The notes beneath the pieces are model-generated. The model had not been told where the DNA came from. It searched no databases and worked only from the letters and a program-made list of their open reading frames with translations. From assembly GCA_050942695.1 (NCBI GenBank), contig JBMNNU010000181.1, positions 1-6,657 on the forward strand: a DNA stretch of 6,657 nt, read 5' to 3'. The position numbers and the translations under genes are program-made. Shown here piece after piece: positions 1 through 5,757 of this stretch (the stretch's first letter is position 1; each line of letters begins with the position of its first letter). This DNA is from JBMNNU01 sp050942695. Lineage in GTDB: Bacteria; Chloroflexota; UBA6077.

Positions 1-2
1 GA

Positions 3-80
3 CGTCGTCCCCTGGCGATAGTTGCAGGTCTCGCAGCAGCGATAGTGATAGCTCTTCTAACCTTTGCCGCTTATCAATGA
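3..80 (+). CDS. C-terminal end of a membrane protein (5' truncated by window edge)
   Basis: The frame beginning at base 3 is open to the TGA at 78-80. It encodes about 25 residues: two arginines and a proline, then a continuous hydrophobic stretch rich in Ala, Ile, Val and Leu, ending Ala-Ala-Tyr-Gln. This looks like a C-terminal transmembrane helix preceded by positive residues. The stop lies 16 nt before the cytochrome c start at 97, and a GAGG ribosome site sits in that gap, so the two genes are probably cotranscribed. The protein may therefore belong to an electron-transfer complex, but the fragment is too short to name a family. The other two frames are less convincing: one stops within 21 nt and the other is serine-rich. 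Confidence 0.5.
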   Translation, partial: RRPLAIVAGLAAAIVIALLTFAAYQ

Positions 81-96
81 GCCGAGGTGTTGCTGA

Positions 97-540
97 ATGA
101 GGTCAGTTCACATATTGGGTATCAGTATAGTAATAGGAAGCACAGCTCTCGGGGCAATGCTGGCGATCATGACCTTTCGCTGGCAGGAGAGCGTTTACCC
201 TACCCAAGCATCCGTAGCGGCGGCAAGCGTCGGCCAGAGCGCAGTTGCACAATCCCAACCGGGTTTTCACGACACATCTGAGGGCGAGGCTATATTCAGG
301 GCTAAGTGCTCCTCCTGCCATACAGTTGGGGGAGGGGATCTCGCGGGGCCAGACCTGGAGGGCGTAGCTCAGAAGCGCTCTCGCGATTGGATCTTGGAGT
401 TCATCGTAGCTCCCGACCAGGTGATCGCCCGCGACGACCCCATCGCCGCTGAGTTGATCGAAAAGTACAGCATGCCGATGCCCAACCTTGGCATTTCCAA
501 ACCCGAAGCCGAGAGTATCCTTGATTACCTATCTCGGTAG
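97..540 (+). CDS. Membrane-anchored mono-haem c-type cytochrome (class I)
   Basis: This 147-aa protein should carry electrons on the outer face of the cytoplasmic membrane. Residues about 5-26 form an uncleaved-looking N-terminal hydrophobic anchor. A flexible Ala/Ser/Gln-rich linker follows (about 35-60), then a compact cytochrome c domain. The haem attachment motif is CSSCH at 71-75, and the likely axial methionine is M126 or M128 in the MPMPNLG segment. The C-terminal helix ends at ILDYLSR, as is usual in class I cytochromes. ATG 97 is the natural start: a TGA stop lies in frame directly before it (94-96), and GAGG at about 84-87 is well placed. The preceding gene fragment encodes a membrane helix 16 nt upstream, which suggests an operon for a respiratory complex or oxidase. 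The redox partner cannot be determined from the window. The family call is secure; the pathway is not. Confidence 0.92.
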   Translation: MRSVHILGISIVIGSTALGAMLAIMTFRWQESVYPTQASVAAASVGQSAVAQSQPGFHDTSEGEAIFRAKCSSCHTVGGGDLAGPDLEGVAQKRSRDWILEFIVAPDQVIARDDPIAAELIEKYSMPMPNLGISKPEAESILDYLSR

Positions 541-545
541 ATACC

Positions 546-652
546 GATCACTGCATAGGTTGCCAAAAGCGGGTCCAGGGCACGCGTTACGGGGTGTCCC
601 TAATCGTTACGAGGTGTCCCCAACAACTACTTAACTTTCCCATGCAGTGATC
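546..652. repeat. 107-bp unit bounded by 11-bp perfect inverted repeats
   Basis: GATCACTGCAT at 546-556 is the exact reverse complement of ATGCAGTGATC at 642-652. The unit starts 6 nt after the cytochrome stop codon. The interior (85 nt) contains two direct repeats, described separately, and no open frame. The arrangement resembles a small non-autonomous element or the fused ends of a lost insertion sequence. It could also be a large-loop regulatory structure. I cannot identify a target-site duplication. An 11-bp match at this spacing could occasionally arise by chance. Confidence 0.45.
585..620 (+). repeat. Two 16-bp direct repeats, 20-bp period
   Basis: CGTTACGGGGTGTCCC at 585-600 and CGTTACGAGGTGTCCC at 605-620 differ at one base and are separated by TAAT. 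They are centred inside the 107-bp inverted-repeat unit. Two copies with a two-helical-turn period could be tandem protein-binding sites on one face of DNA. Alternatively they could be the repeated transposase sites found at some insertion-sequence ends. No neighbouring transposase supports the latter. Confidence 0.6.
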
Positions 653-679
653 AATTGCTTCGTTCCGCAAATTCCTGAC

Positions 680-754
680 ATAGGGCGGGGGCTTGTCCCC
701 TGCCGCCTCGCGGTGAACGAGGGCTAAACGGTAGGGGATAAACCCCTACCCTAC
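680..754. repeat. REPIN-like element: two inverted TAG-hairpin units
   Basis: The left unit (680-704, plus strand) is ATAG, then an 8-bp stem arm (684-691), the loop CTTGT (692-696) and the return arm (697-704), with one G-T wobble at 687/701. The right unit (754-730, minus strand) is GTAG, then arm GGTAGGGG, loop TTTAT and arm CCCCTACC. Both units are 25 bp and face each other across a 25-nt spacer. A GTAG tetranucleotide at the foot of a short imperfect hairpin, found as inverted pairs, is the hallmark of REP elements moved by Y1 TnpA-REP (RAYT) transposases. No such transposase is in the window. Transcribed, the hairpins could stabilise the 3' end of cytochrome mRNA. Confidence 0.65.
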
Positions 755-811
755 TTGAGAAACAGCGCATCAATAGAGGAATAGATAAAAGTACAGAATC
801 GGCCGCTTCTA

Positions 812-828
812 CTTGACCTCTTTTCAAG
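812..828. promoter_or_regulatory. Candidate MarR operator overlapping the -35 box
   Basis: CTTGA at 812-816 and TCAAG at 824-828 form a 17-bp interrupted palindrome. It covers the -35 hexamer of the promoter that precedes the marR-type gene. Its size and TTGA...TCAA symmetry fit the sites bound by MarR-family dimers, which often repress their own operon. The operator role is inferred from position and symmetry. A weaker palindrome, TTGTGCGAACAA at 868-879, lies in the untranslated leader and is an alternative or second site. Confidence 0.45.
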
Positions 829-841
829 CCGGAGCTAGAAT
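813..841 (+). promoter_or_regulatory. Sigma70-type promoter of the marR-RND operon
   Basis: TTGACC at 813-818 and TAGAAT at 836-841 are separated by exactly 17 bp, and each hexamer has one departure from consensus. Transcription would begin near 848, giving a leader of about 60 nt before the GTG start at 910. It is the best-scoring -35/-10 pair I can see in the 541-909 gap. Confidence 0.65.
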
Positions 842-909
842 ACTTCGCGTTAGCATGATAGTTTCTGTTGTGCGAACAATTTTGCCCTGAATAGTAGGAG
901 CGGCTTTCC

Positions 910-1416
910 GTGAGCGACGAGCGGGATATGGTCATCGCCCATATCCTGGACATCGATAAACGGCTCTACCAGTATCTCCAGGTAGCCAGGTCCCTCGACT
1001 GGGCAGGCCTAGAGTTGACTATGCCTCAGTTGAAAGTGCTATTTCTAGCCGGAGGGGCCGAGCCGATGCCGGCAGGCAAAATAGCCCGAGCGCTTGGGAT
1101 GACTCTTTCCACTGCCACTGGTGTCGTGGACAGACTGGTCAACCAGGGTTTGATCCAAAGGTTGGAAAACCCCAACGACCGGAGGATCGTCTTGCTACAG
1201 GCAACCCCGGCCGGAGCAGAGCTGTTAGAGAGGTTGCTGAGCGCGGGATTGCGCTATTTCCATGAGATTCTGGATCGCTTGAGCCTGGATGATCTCCGAA
1301 CGGTCGCCAGGGCTTTTGACATCCTCCACGAAACCGCCATGGCGATAGAAAGCAATCAGAGATCGGCAACCAGCAATCGGCTTGCTAGAAAGCAACGCCT
1401 GAAATCCGATTGCTGA
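910..1416 (+). CDS. MarR-family transcriptional regulator
   Basis: This 168-aa winged-helix repressor probably controls the downstream efflux gene and itself. An N-terminal dimerisation helix (about 5-30) is followed by the DNA-binding domain: LTMPQLKVLFL (36-46), the recognition-helix region TLSTATGVVDRLVNQG (65-80), and a wing carrying the family signature NPNDRR (87-92), with D90 and R91/R92 in the expected places. C-terminal helices (about 103-146) complete the dimer interface. The only cysteine is the last residue, so thiol sensing of the OhrR type is unlikely; the ligand is unknown. The start is GTG 910, with AGGAG at 896-900, 9 nt upstream; ATG 928 is an alternative without a good ribosome site. 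The last 20 or so residues are polar and encoded by short repeats, as noted separately. The RND gene begins 12 nt after the stop. Confidence 0.93.
   Translation: MSDERDMVIAHILDIDKRLYQYLQVARSLDWAGLELTMPQLKVLFLAGGAEPMPAGKIARALGMTLSTATGVVDRLVNQGLIQRLENPNDRRIVLLQATPAGAELLERLLSAGLRYFHEILDRLSLDDLRTVARAFDILHETAMAIESNQRSATSNRLARKQRLKSDC
1346..1415 (+). repeat. Short repeats and a 10-bp inverted repeat at the 3' end of the marR gene
   Basis: TAGAAAGCAA occurs at 1346-1355 and again at 1386-1395. AGCAAT or AGCAAC recurs at 1351, 1372, 1391 and 1425. CAGCAATCGG at 1371-1380 is the exact reverse complement of CCGATTGCTG at 1406-1415, giving a 10-bp stem with a 25-nt loop that ends inside the stop codon. 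No T run follows, so this is not a standard terminator. In mRNA the hairpin lies just before the RND ribosome site (GAGGG, about 1415-1419) and could tune coupling between the two genes. Confidence 0.5.
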
Positions 1417-1428
1417 GGGCTGAAAGCA

Positions 1429-4400
1429 ATGAAAATGTGGCTATCCGATCTCTCTATCCGCCAACCAGTCTTCATCACTATGCTAGTCGCAGCAGTGCTG
1501 ATCACCGGCGGACTGTTCTACTCCCGCATGGCCATGGATCTCCTCCCCGACGCATCCCTGCCCATCGTGGCAGTCCAAACCGTCTACCCCGGTGCTGACC
1601 CTCAAGAGGTTGAAAGGTCGGTGACTAAGCCGATAGAAGATGAGGTCGTCTCCATCAACGGGGTTGAGAGCATCCGCTCCTCCTCTATGGATAGCGTGTC
1701 GTTGGTGGTCATCGAGTTCAGCATGGAGACAGACCCCAAGAGGGCTTTCGACGACGTGCGAGATAGGATAAACATCATCCGCAACGCCCTACCGTCGGAT
1801 ATCGACGAACCGTTGATCCATAAGATGGATATGAGCGCATCCGCAATGATGACTATCGCCATCGCCGATGCATCCGGCGTTCGCTCTCCAGAGGAGCTTC
1901 GAACGATAGTAGACGACGTGATAAAGCCCCGCATCGAGAGGGTAAACGGCGTCGCCTCCGCTGAGATAACGGGCGGCCGAGTGCGGCAGATCCACGTGGA
2001 TCTCAGGCTGGACCGCTTGAAGGCTTATGCGATCCCGCCCTATCAGGTGCTACAGGCGATCCATGGGGAGAACCTGGATGTGCCGGGCGGGCGCATCTCC
2101 AACGGGAGAGCCGAGGAGCTGGTCAGGACTGAGGGACGGGTACGCTCTCTGGAGCAGTTGGCAAACCTTTCCGTGCCCACCCTTAGGGGCTCCACCATCA
2201 AGCTGAAGGAGCTAGCCGACATCTCTGAGGGATACGAGGAGGTACGTTCCATCTCCCGCCTCAACAGCAGCGAGAGCGTGGTTGCCGAGGTGCGGAAACA
2301 GTCGGGGACCAACCTGGTCCAGGTAGCCGACGGAGTAAAAAAAGAGCTGGAACTACTCAAGCAGCAGTACCCCGACCTGAGGTTCGGCATCGCTTACGAC
2401 CAATCCACCTACACCCGCCAATCGGTGCACGACGTTCAAATCTCGCTCCTGTTGGGGGGCATTCTGGCGGCATTCGTCGTCTATCTGTTCTTCAGGGACG
2501 TTCTCAACACGTTGGTCACCGTAGCCGGATTGCCCGTAGTCGTTTTCGGGACCTTCGGGGTGCTGTATTCCATGGGTTTCACCCTCAACATCGTAACCCT
2601 GATGGCCCTCTCCATATCCATCGGCATGCTGATCGACGACGCCATCGTGGTCCGGGAGAACATATTCCGGCACATGGAGCGGGGGGAGGAGCCCAAAGTA
2701 GCGGCCGGAAGGGGGACGGCGGAGATTGCGCTGGCAGTACTGGCGGTCACATCCACTATCGTAGCCGTCTTCCTGCCTATCGCCTTCGTCGGTGGAGTAA
2801 CCGGCAGATTCTTGCGGGAGTTCGGACTCACCGTGGTGGTGGCGGTGGTGATCTCCCTGATAGAGGCCTTCACCTTTGCCCCGATGTTATCCGCTTACCT
2901 GTTCCAGCGCATCGATCCATCCCGAAACGGTGCCTCGAGTGAAAGCCGGTTCCTGGCATTTTTTGAAACTCTCAACCGGGGCTACCGCTCGCTGCTGGCC
3001 TGGGCGCTGGATCACCGGCGGTGGGTTGTGCTGGTGAGTGTGGTATCCTTTGCCGCCAGTGTCCTGCCTCTCCCGCTGATGTCCAGGTCTTTCCTACCCG
3101 TAGTGGACCAGGGGGAGTTCAGAGTCGTCGTGGAGCTACCAGCCAGCGCAAGGCTTGAGGATACCGACCGCGCTGCCCAGGCGGCGGAGGATGTGCTGCT
3201 CAAGGATCCCGAGGTAGAGCAGCTTTTCACTATGGTGGGCGCCGCCGAGGGGACGGTAGACAAGGCTACCCTATACGTCGAATTGAAATCGCTCGGCAAA
3301 ACAGATGAGGTTATCGAGAGGGTGCGCCCACAACTGCTTTCCACAATAACCGGCGCCAAGGTGATGGTAGAAAAGCAAGCCACCACCACAGCATTATTCG
3401 GTGGCAGTATGATGGTTGGCTCCGTACGAGGGCGACCCATCCAGTTCAGCGTAGAGGGTCCCGATATGGCAGAGATCGATAGGATTTCGACCGAGTTGAT
3501 GGCCAAGCTCCAGCAGGTGCCGGGCATCACCGACGTGAACCGCTCCATCAAGGAGGGGAGGCCGCAGCGGGTGATCACCCTGGACCGGAACCGAGCAACC
3601 GACCTCGGAGTTTCCACATCTCAAGCCGGCGCCACCGTCCGAACGCTGATCAATGGGGAGGTGGCAGGAAGCTACAGGGATAAAGATAAGGACATCGATA
3701 TCCTGGTACGGCTGGCGGAGGCCGATCGGAATGACCCAGAAAAGATACTCCAACTACCGGTATTCACCAGTCGGGGAGAGCCATTGCCCCTCTCGGCGGT
3801 GGCCAGCGTGGCACCCTCAGTGGAGCCCAACAGCATCGACCGACAGAACCGACAGCGACAGATCCTAGTAGGCGGAGGCTTCGTCGGCAGAGATATGGGG
3901 AACATCCTGGAACAGGCCAGAGAAGCGGCGAAAACGATTCCGTTGCCGGAGGGCACGACCATCAGGTTGGCCGGCGACGCAAAATATATGGACGAGGCGT
4001 TCGACTCGCTGAACATGGCCATCATCCTCTCCGTAGCCTTCGTCTATATGATCCTCGCATCCCAGTTCGGCTCCTTCATCCACCCCATCACCATCATGTT
4101 AGCCCTACCGTTCTCCTTGGTGGGCGCTCTTACAGCGCTGCTGGTCGGCCGATTCAGCCTGGATATGCTGGCTATGATAGGGATGATCCTGTTGATGGGG
4201 TTGGTCGCCAAGAACTCCATACTGCTGGTGGAGTTCATCAATCAGTTGCGCCGACGCGGATTGGACGTACGTGAGGCGATCCTCGAGGCAGGCCCCGTCA
4301 GGCTAAGGCCGATCCTAATGACCACCCTGGCGATGATCTTCGGCATGATCCCCGTAGCCGTAGGCTTCGGGGCGGGGGCGGAGCTACGCCAGCCGATGGG

Positions 4401-4545
4401 CATCAGCGTCATCGGTGGGCTGGTCACATCCACCCTGCTCACCTTGATTGCTGTGCCGGTGGCCTACAGCCTGATCGACGAGTTGGGGCAGAAGGTCAGC
4501 ATCCGCTTCAAGCGGAAGCAGCCTGTCCCGGAACCCGAAACTTAA
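1429..4545 (+). CDS. RND-family multidrug efflux transporter, HAE1/AcrB type
   Basis: This 1038-aa protein (AcrB is about 1050) should be a proton-driven inner-membrane exporter working as a trimer. TM1 lies at about 11-31, followed by the first large porter/docking loop (about 32-335). TM2-TM6 span about 338-490. TM7 lies at about 530-551, followed by the second large loop (about 553-855). TM8-TM12 lie at about 863-1015, and the tail is short and charged. Proton-relay residues are intact: adjacent aspartates D403/D404 in GMLIDDAIVVREN (TM4), K928 in GLVAKNS (TM10), and arginines R958/R960 in VRLRPILM before TM11. The N-terminal start of TM1 after SIRQPVF is typical of the HAE1 group. ATG 1429 is supported by GAGGG 9 nt upstream; ATG 1435 is possible. 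It is cotranscribed with the MarR gene. No adaptor (HlyD/AcrA type) or TolC-like gene is present, although these normally flank such pumps. The substrate is unknown. The stop abuts that of the convergent gene. Confidence 0.96.
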   Translation: MKMWLSDLSIRQPVFITMLVAAVLITGGLFYSRMAMDLLPDASLPIVAVQTVYPGADPQEVERSVTKPIEDEVVSINGVESIRSSSMDSVSLVVIEFSMETDPKRAFDDVRDRINIIRNALPSDIDEPLIHKMDMSASAMMTIAIADASGVRSPEELRTIVDDVIKPRIERVNGVASAEITGGRVRQIHVDLRLDRLKAYAIPPYQVLQAIHGENLDVPGGRISNGRAEELVRTEGRVRSLEQLANLSVPTLRGSTIKLKELADISEGYEEVRSISRLNSSESVVAEVRKQSGTNLVQVADGVKKELELLKQQYPDLRFGIAYDQSTYTRQSVHDVQISLLLGGILAAFVVYLFFRDVLNTLVTVAGLPVVVFGTFGVLYSMGFTLNIVTLMALSISIGMLIDDAIVVRENIFRHMERGEEPKVAAGRGTAEIALAVLAVTSTIVAVFLPIAFVGGVTGRFLREFGLTVVVAVVISLIEAFTFAPMLSAYLFQRIDPSRNGASSESRFLAFFETLNRGYRSLLAWALDHRRWVVLVSVVSFAASVLPLPLMSRSFLPVVDQGEFRVVVELPASARLEDTDRAAQAAEDVLLKDPEVEQLFTMVGAAEGTVDKATLYVELKSLGKTDEVIERVRPQLLSTITGAKVMVEKQATTTALFGGSMMVGSVRGRPIQFSVEGPDMAEIDRISTELMAKLQQVPGITDVNRSIKEGRPQRVITLDRNRATDLGVSTSQAGATVRTLINGEVAGSYRDKDKDIDILVRLAEADRNDPEKILQLPVFTSRGEPLPLSAVASVAPSVEPNSIDRQNRQRQILVGGGFVGRDMGNILEQAREAAKTIPLPEGTTIRLAGDAKYMDEAFDSLNMAIILSVAFVYMILASQFGSFIHPITIMLALPFSLVGALTALLVGRFSLDMLAMIGMILLMGLVAKNSILLVEFINQLRRRGLDVREAILEAGPVRLRPILMTTLAMIFGMIPVAVGFGAGAELRQPMGISVIGGLVTSTLLTLIAVPVAYSLIDELGQKVSIRFKRKQPVPEPET

Positions 4546-5325
4546 TTAGGCAGCCCTGGGTCTCTCGACTCTCCCACCGGCGGGAACGAACTCTATCCGA
4601 CGGAGAGCCCTTTCCGCCTCAGATACCATTTCACTGAATACATCCTCGTCGAAGGAGCCCCCATACTGGAATACCACCCTGCCATCCCTGTCCAGTAGAT
4701 ACAGCCATACGTTGCTAACGGGCGATGCTGCCAACACCCTTCTGAACGAGCCCGTCGAGCCGTGCACCGCCAGGATATGATCGTGCAGCTCGGACGCAAA
4801 GGCCCAGCGCAGCCCGACATCTACCAAAGGAGACAGGGGTCCGTAAATACCGGGTACCATAGCTATCAGGTAATATTCGACATCTGAGCTGTAGGCAAAA
4901 CGATCTTTGATTGCCTGGATCCACCTCGTCGCCTCCGGCCGCTGGTCGTAGCTGAAACCGACAACCAGGAAGGTTACCAGCCCAAGGGTATCGCTGGGGA
5001 GCAGCACTTCCCTTCCGCGCAATGTAGTACCACCAATCGTCGGCAGAGTCCTCCCCCCAATTGCACGGATGGCCCGCCTCGGTGCTCTATAGAGCCCCTT
5101 CAGGCCTAGAGTAGCGAGCACTACAGGGGTTGATACTACGATTCCAATCCAAGCCCCCGCAACACCGATGGCCGTGTAAAGAAGCCTCTCCACCCTAACG
5201 GGGGCTGCCATCCCTCGCCGGAAGATATTTAGCCCAAACAATCCATATAAGCCCCAGGCTATAGCGCCAACTACGGTAAGCGCCGCTGCCCATAGATCAA
5301 GCATTCCCACAACTCTCGTTCTCAT
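4546..5325 (-). CDS. DUF378-like membrane module fused to a cysteine-free thioredoxin-like domain
   Basis: The protein has 259 residues from ATG 5325. The first helix region, with GAIAWGLYGLFGLN at 20-33, matches the DUF378 signature of its upstream neighbour (GAINWLLVGLFGFN). A second hydrophobic segment at about 49-73 completes a two-helix module. A basic linker follows (about 78-106). Residues 110-245 look thioredoxin/redoxin-like: a strand-helix unit at 115-140 (LVTFLVVGFSYDQRPEATRW), where SYDQ sits in place of a CxxC site, and a late strand pair NVWLYLLDRDGRVVFQYGG (205-223) preceded by P202 in a cis-proline-like position. The protein contains no cysteine, so disulphide chemistry is excluded; a structural or binding role is more likely. 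ATG 5325 is preferred because AGGGGA lies 6 nt upstream. A GTG at 5397 would add an arginine-rich leader encoded by a hairpin and has a poorly spaced ribosome site. The DUF378 part is firm; the thioredoxin-like fold is inferred. Confidence 0.75.
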   Translation of the reverse strand: MRTRVVGMLDLWAAALTVVGAIAWGLYGLFGLNIFRRGMAAPVRVERLLYTAIGVAGAWIGIVVSTPVVLATLGLKGLYRAPRRAIRAIGGRTLPTIGGTTLRGREVLLPSDTLGLVTFLVVGFSYDQRPEATRWIQAIKDRFAYSSDVEYYLIAMVPGIYGPLSPLVDVGLRWAFASELHDHILAVHGSTGSFRRVLAASPVSNVWLYLLDRDGRVVFQYGGSFDEDVFSEMVSEAERALRRIEFVPAGGRVERPRAA

Positions 5326-5354
5326 TATTCTTCCCCTGTCGACTGTGCACACTA

Positions 5355-5390
5355 CAAGGGCGTGCCGGCGTCTTCGCCGGCGCGCCCTTG
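5355..5390. repeat. Strong 16-bp-stem hairpin between the two DUF378 genes
   Basis: CAAGGGCGTGCCGGCG (5355-5370) pairs with CGCCGGCGCGCCCTTG (5375-5390) around the loop TCTT, with 15 of 16 Watson-Crick pairs and the remaining position a mismatch or wobble depending on strand. It lies in the 129-nt gap between the DUF378 stop and the start of the fusion gene, about 30 nt upstream of that start on the minus strand. There is no U run on either side, so a classical terminator is unlikely. An mRNA-stabilising or processing element, or a dispersed palindromic repeat, fits better. It lacks the GTAG foot of the REP units elsewhere in the window. Confidence 0.7.
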
Positions 5391-5454
5391 CGCTCACCTC
5401 GTTGGATTAAGCTGTATCCTTCCGTCGACCGCTTCCGATAACAGAGATTTCAGG

Positions 5455-5667
5455 CTACGATACCACCTCTCGGCTCGTGCGGGAGATGGTGTAGATCAGG
5501 TACAGTCCAGCCAAACCAACAAGCACGTAAATGATGGCTACCAAAGCTGGTACGGCTCCAAACAAGGCCGTGACGAGGTTGAACCCGAAAAGCCCAACCA
5601 GCAGCCAGTTGATAGCCCCGATGATCACCAACACAAAGGCCGTCCAGTCAAGCCAGTTGTAGCGCAT
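5455..5667 (-). CDS. DUF378 family small membrane protein
   Basis: This 70-aa protein consists of two transmembrane helices (about 8-28 and 42-62) separated by a short loop, with WLDW at 5-8, the core GAINWLLVGLFGFN at 17-30, and YVLVGLAGLYLIY at 47-59. This is the full DUF378 pattern and the usual length for the family (YuzA-like proteins). The family has no established biochemical function. The start is secure: ATG 5667 has a perfect AAGGAGG at 5680-5674 with 6-nt spacing. The TAG stop lies at 5457-5455. It is the first gene of a minus-strand pair, and the next gene carries a diverged copy of the same domain, implying duplication followed by fusion. The short C-terminal tail is polar (SRTSREVVS). 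Confidence 0.9.
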   Translation of the reverse strand: MRYNWLDWTAFVLVIIGAINWLLVGLFGFNLVTALFGAVPALVAIIYVLVGLAGLYLIYTISRTSREVVS

Positions 5668-5673
5668 CGTCTC

Positions 5674-5680
5674 CCTCCTT
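5674..5680 (-). promoter_or_regulatory. Consensus Shine-Dalgarno of the DUF378 gene
   Basis: On the minus strand this reads AAGGAGG, fully complementary to the anti-SD of 16S rRNA, with 6 nt (GAGACG) before the ATG at 5667. It is the strongest ribosome site in the window and suggests the small DUF378 protein is made at a higher level than its fusion neighbour. Confidence 0.85.
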
Positions 5681-5694
5681 TCTCATTACCATCC

Positions 5695-5709
5695 GTCCGA
5701 CGGTCGGAC
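5695..5709. promoter_or_regulatory. 15-bp palindrome in the DUF378 leader (possible operator)
   Basis: GTCCGA (5695-5700), CGG, TCGGAC (5704-5709) forms a perfect 6-bp inverted repeat with a 3-nt centre, 15 nt upstream of the DUF378 ribosome site. It could bind a dimeric regulator or form a small mRNA hairpin. I see no convincing -35/-10 pair for the minus-strand genes nearby, so its relation to a promoter is unknown. Confidence 0.4.
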
Positions 5710-5757
5710 AGCCCATTCCTGGCTGCAAATCCTGTGCCCGTTGAGGAACGCGCGGGC

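Larger units (their letters stand above)
541..909. other. 369-nt non-coding region between cytochrome c and marR genes
   Basis: No credible protein gene lies here. The longest alternative frame, minus strand 651-953, overlaps the repeat hairpins and the start of the MarR gene and has no recognisable domain. The region contains, in order, a 107-bp inverted-repeat unit with two internal direct repeats (546-652), two inverted GTAG hairpins (680-754), and the promoter/operator of the efflux operon (812-841). No canonical Rho-independent terminator (GC stem followed by a T run) is visible after the cytochrome gene. The hairpin pair at 680-754 could act as a transcription barrier. Confidence 0.7.

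Noticed and set aside
87..321. Alternative frames overlapping the cytochrome gene on both strands
   Set aside because: The frame with the CSSCH haem motif, methionine ligand and N-terminal anchor is clearly the coding one; the others lack any domain.
585..620. Direct repeats as a CRISPR array
   Set aside because: There are only two copies with a 4-nt separator, far too short for a spacer, and no cas genes are present.
730..750. Hairpin as a Rho-independent terminator for the cytochrome gene
   Set aside because: No T run follows on either strand and it is 190 nt past the stop; its GTAG foot and inverted partner fit a REP unit better.
651..953. 100-aa minus-strand open frame upstream of marR
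   Set aside because: It runs through the REPIN-like hairpins, the promoter and the start of the MarR gene; the translation has no recognisable family features.
3012..3617. 201-aa minus-strand open frame inside the RND gene
   Set aside because: It is antisense to a clearly conserved RND coding region, is rich in Ser/Thr with no domain, and is explained by the codon bias of the plus strand.
5326..5397. GTG start at 5397 for the DUF378-fusion protein
   Set aside because: It would translate the 16-bp hairpin into an arginine-rich leader with a poorly spaced ribosome site, while ATG 5325 has AGGGGA at good spacing and begins right before the DUF378 module.
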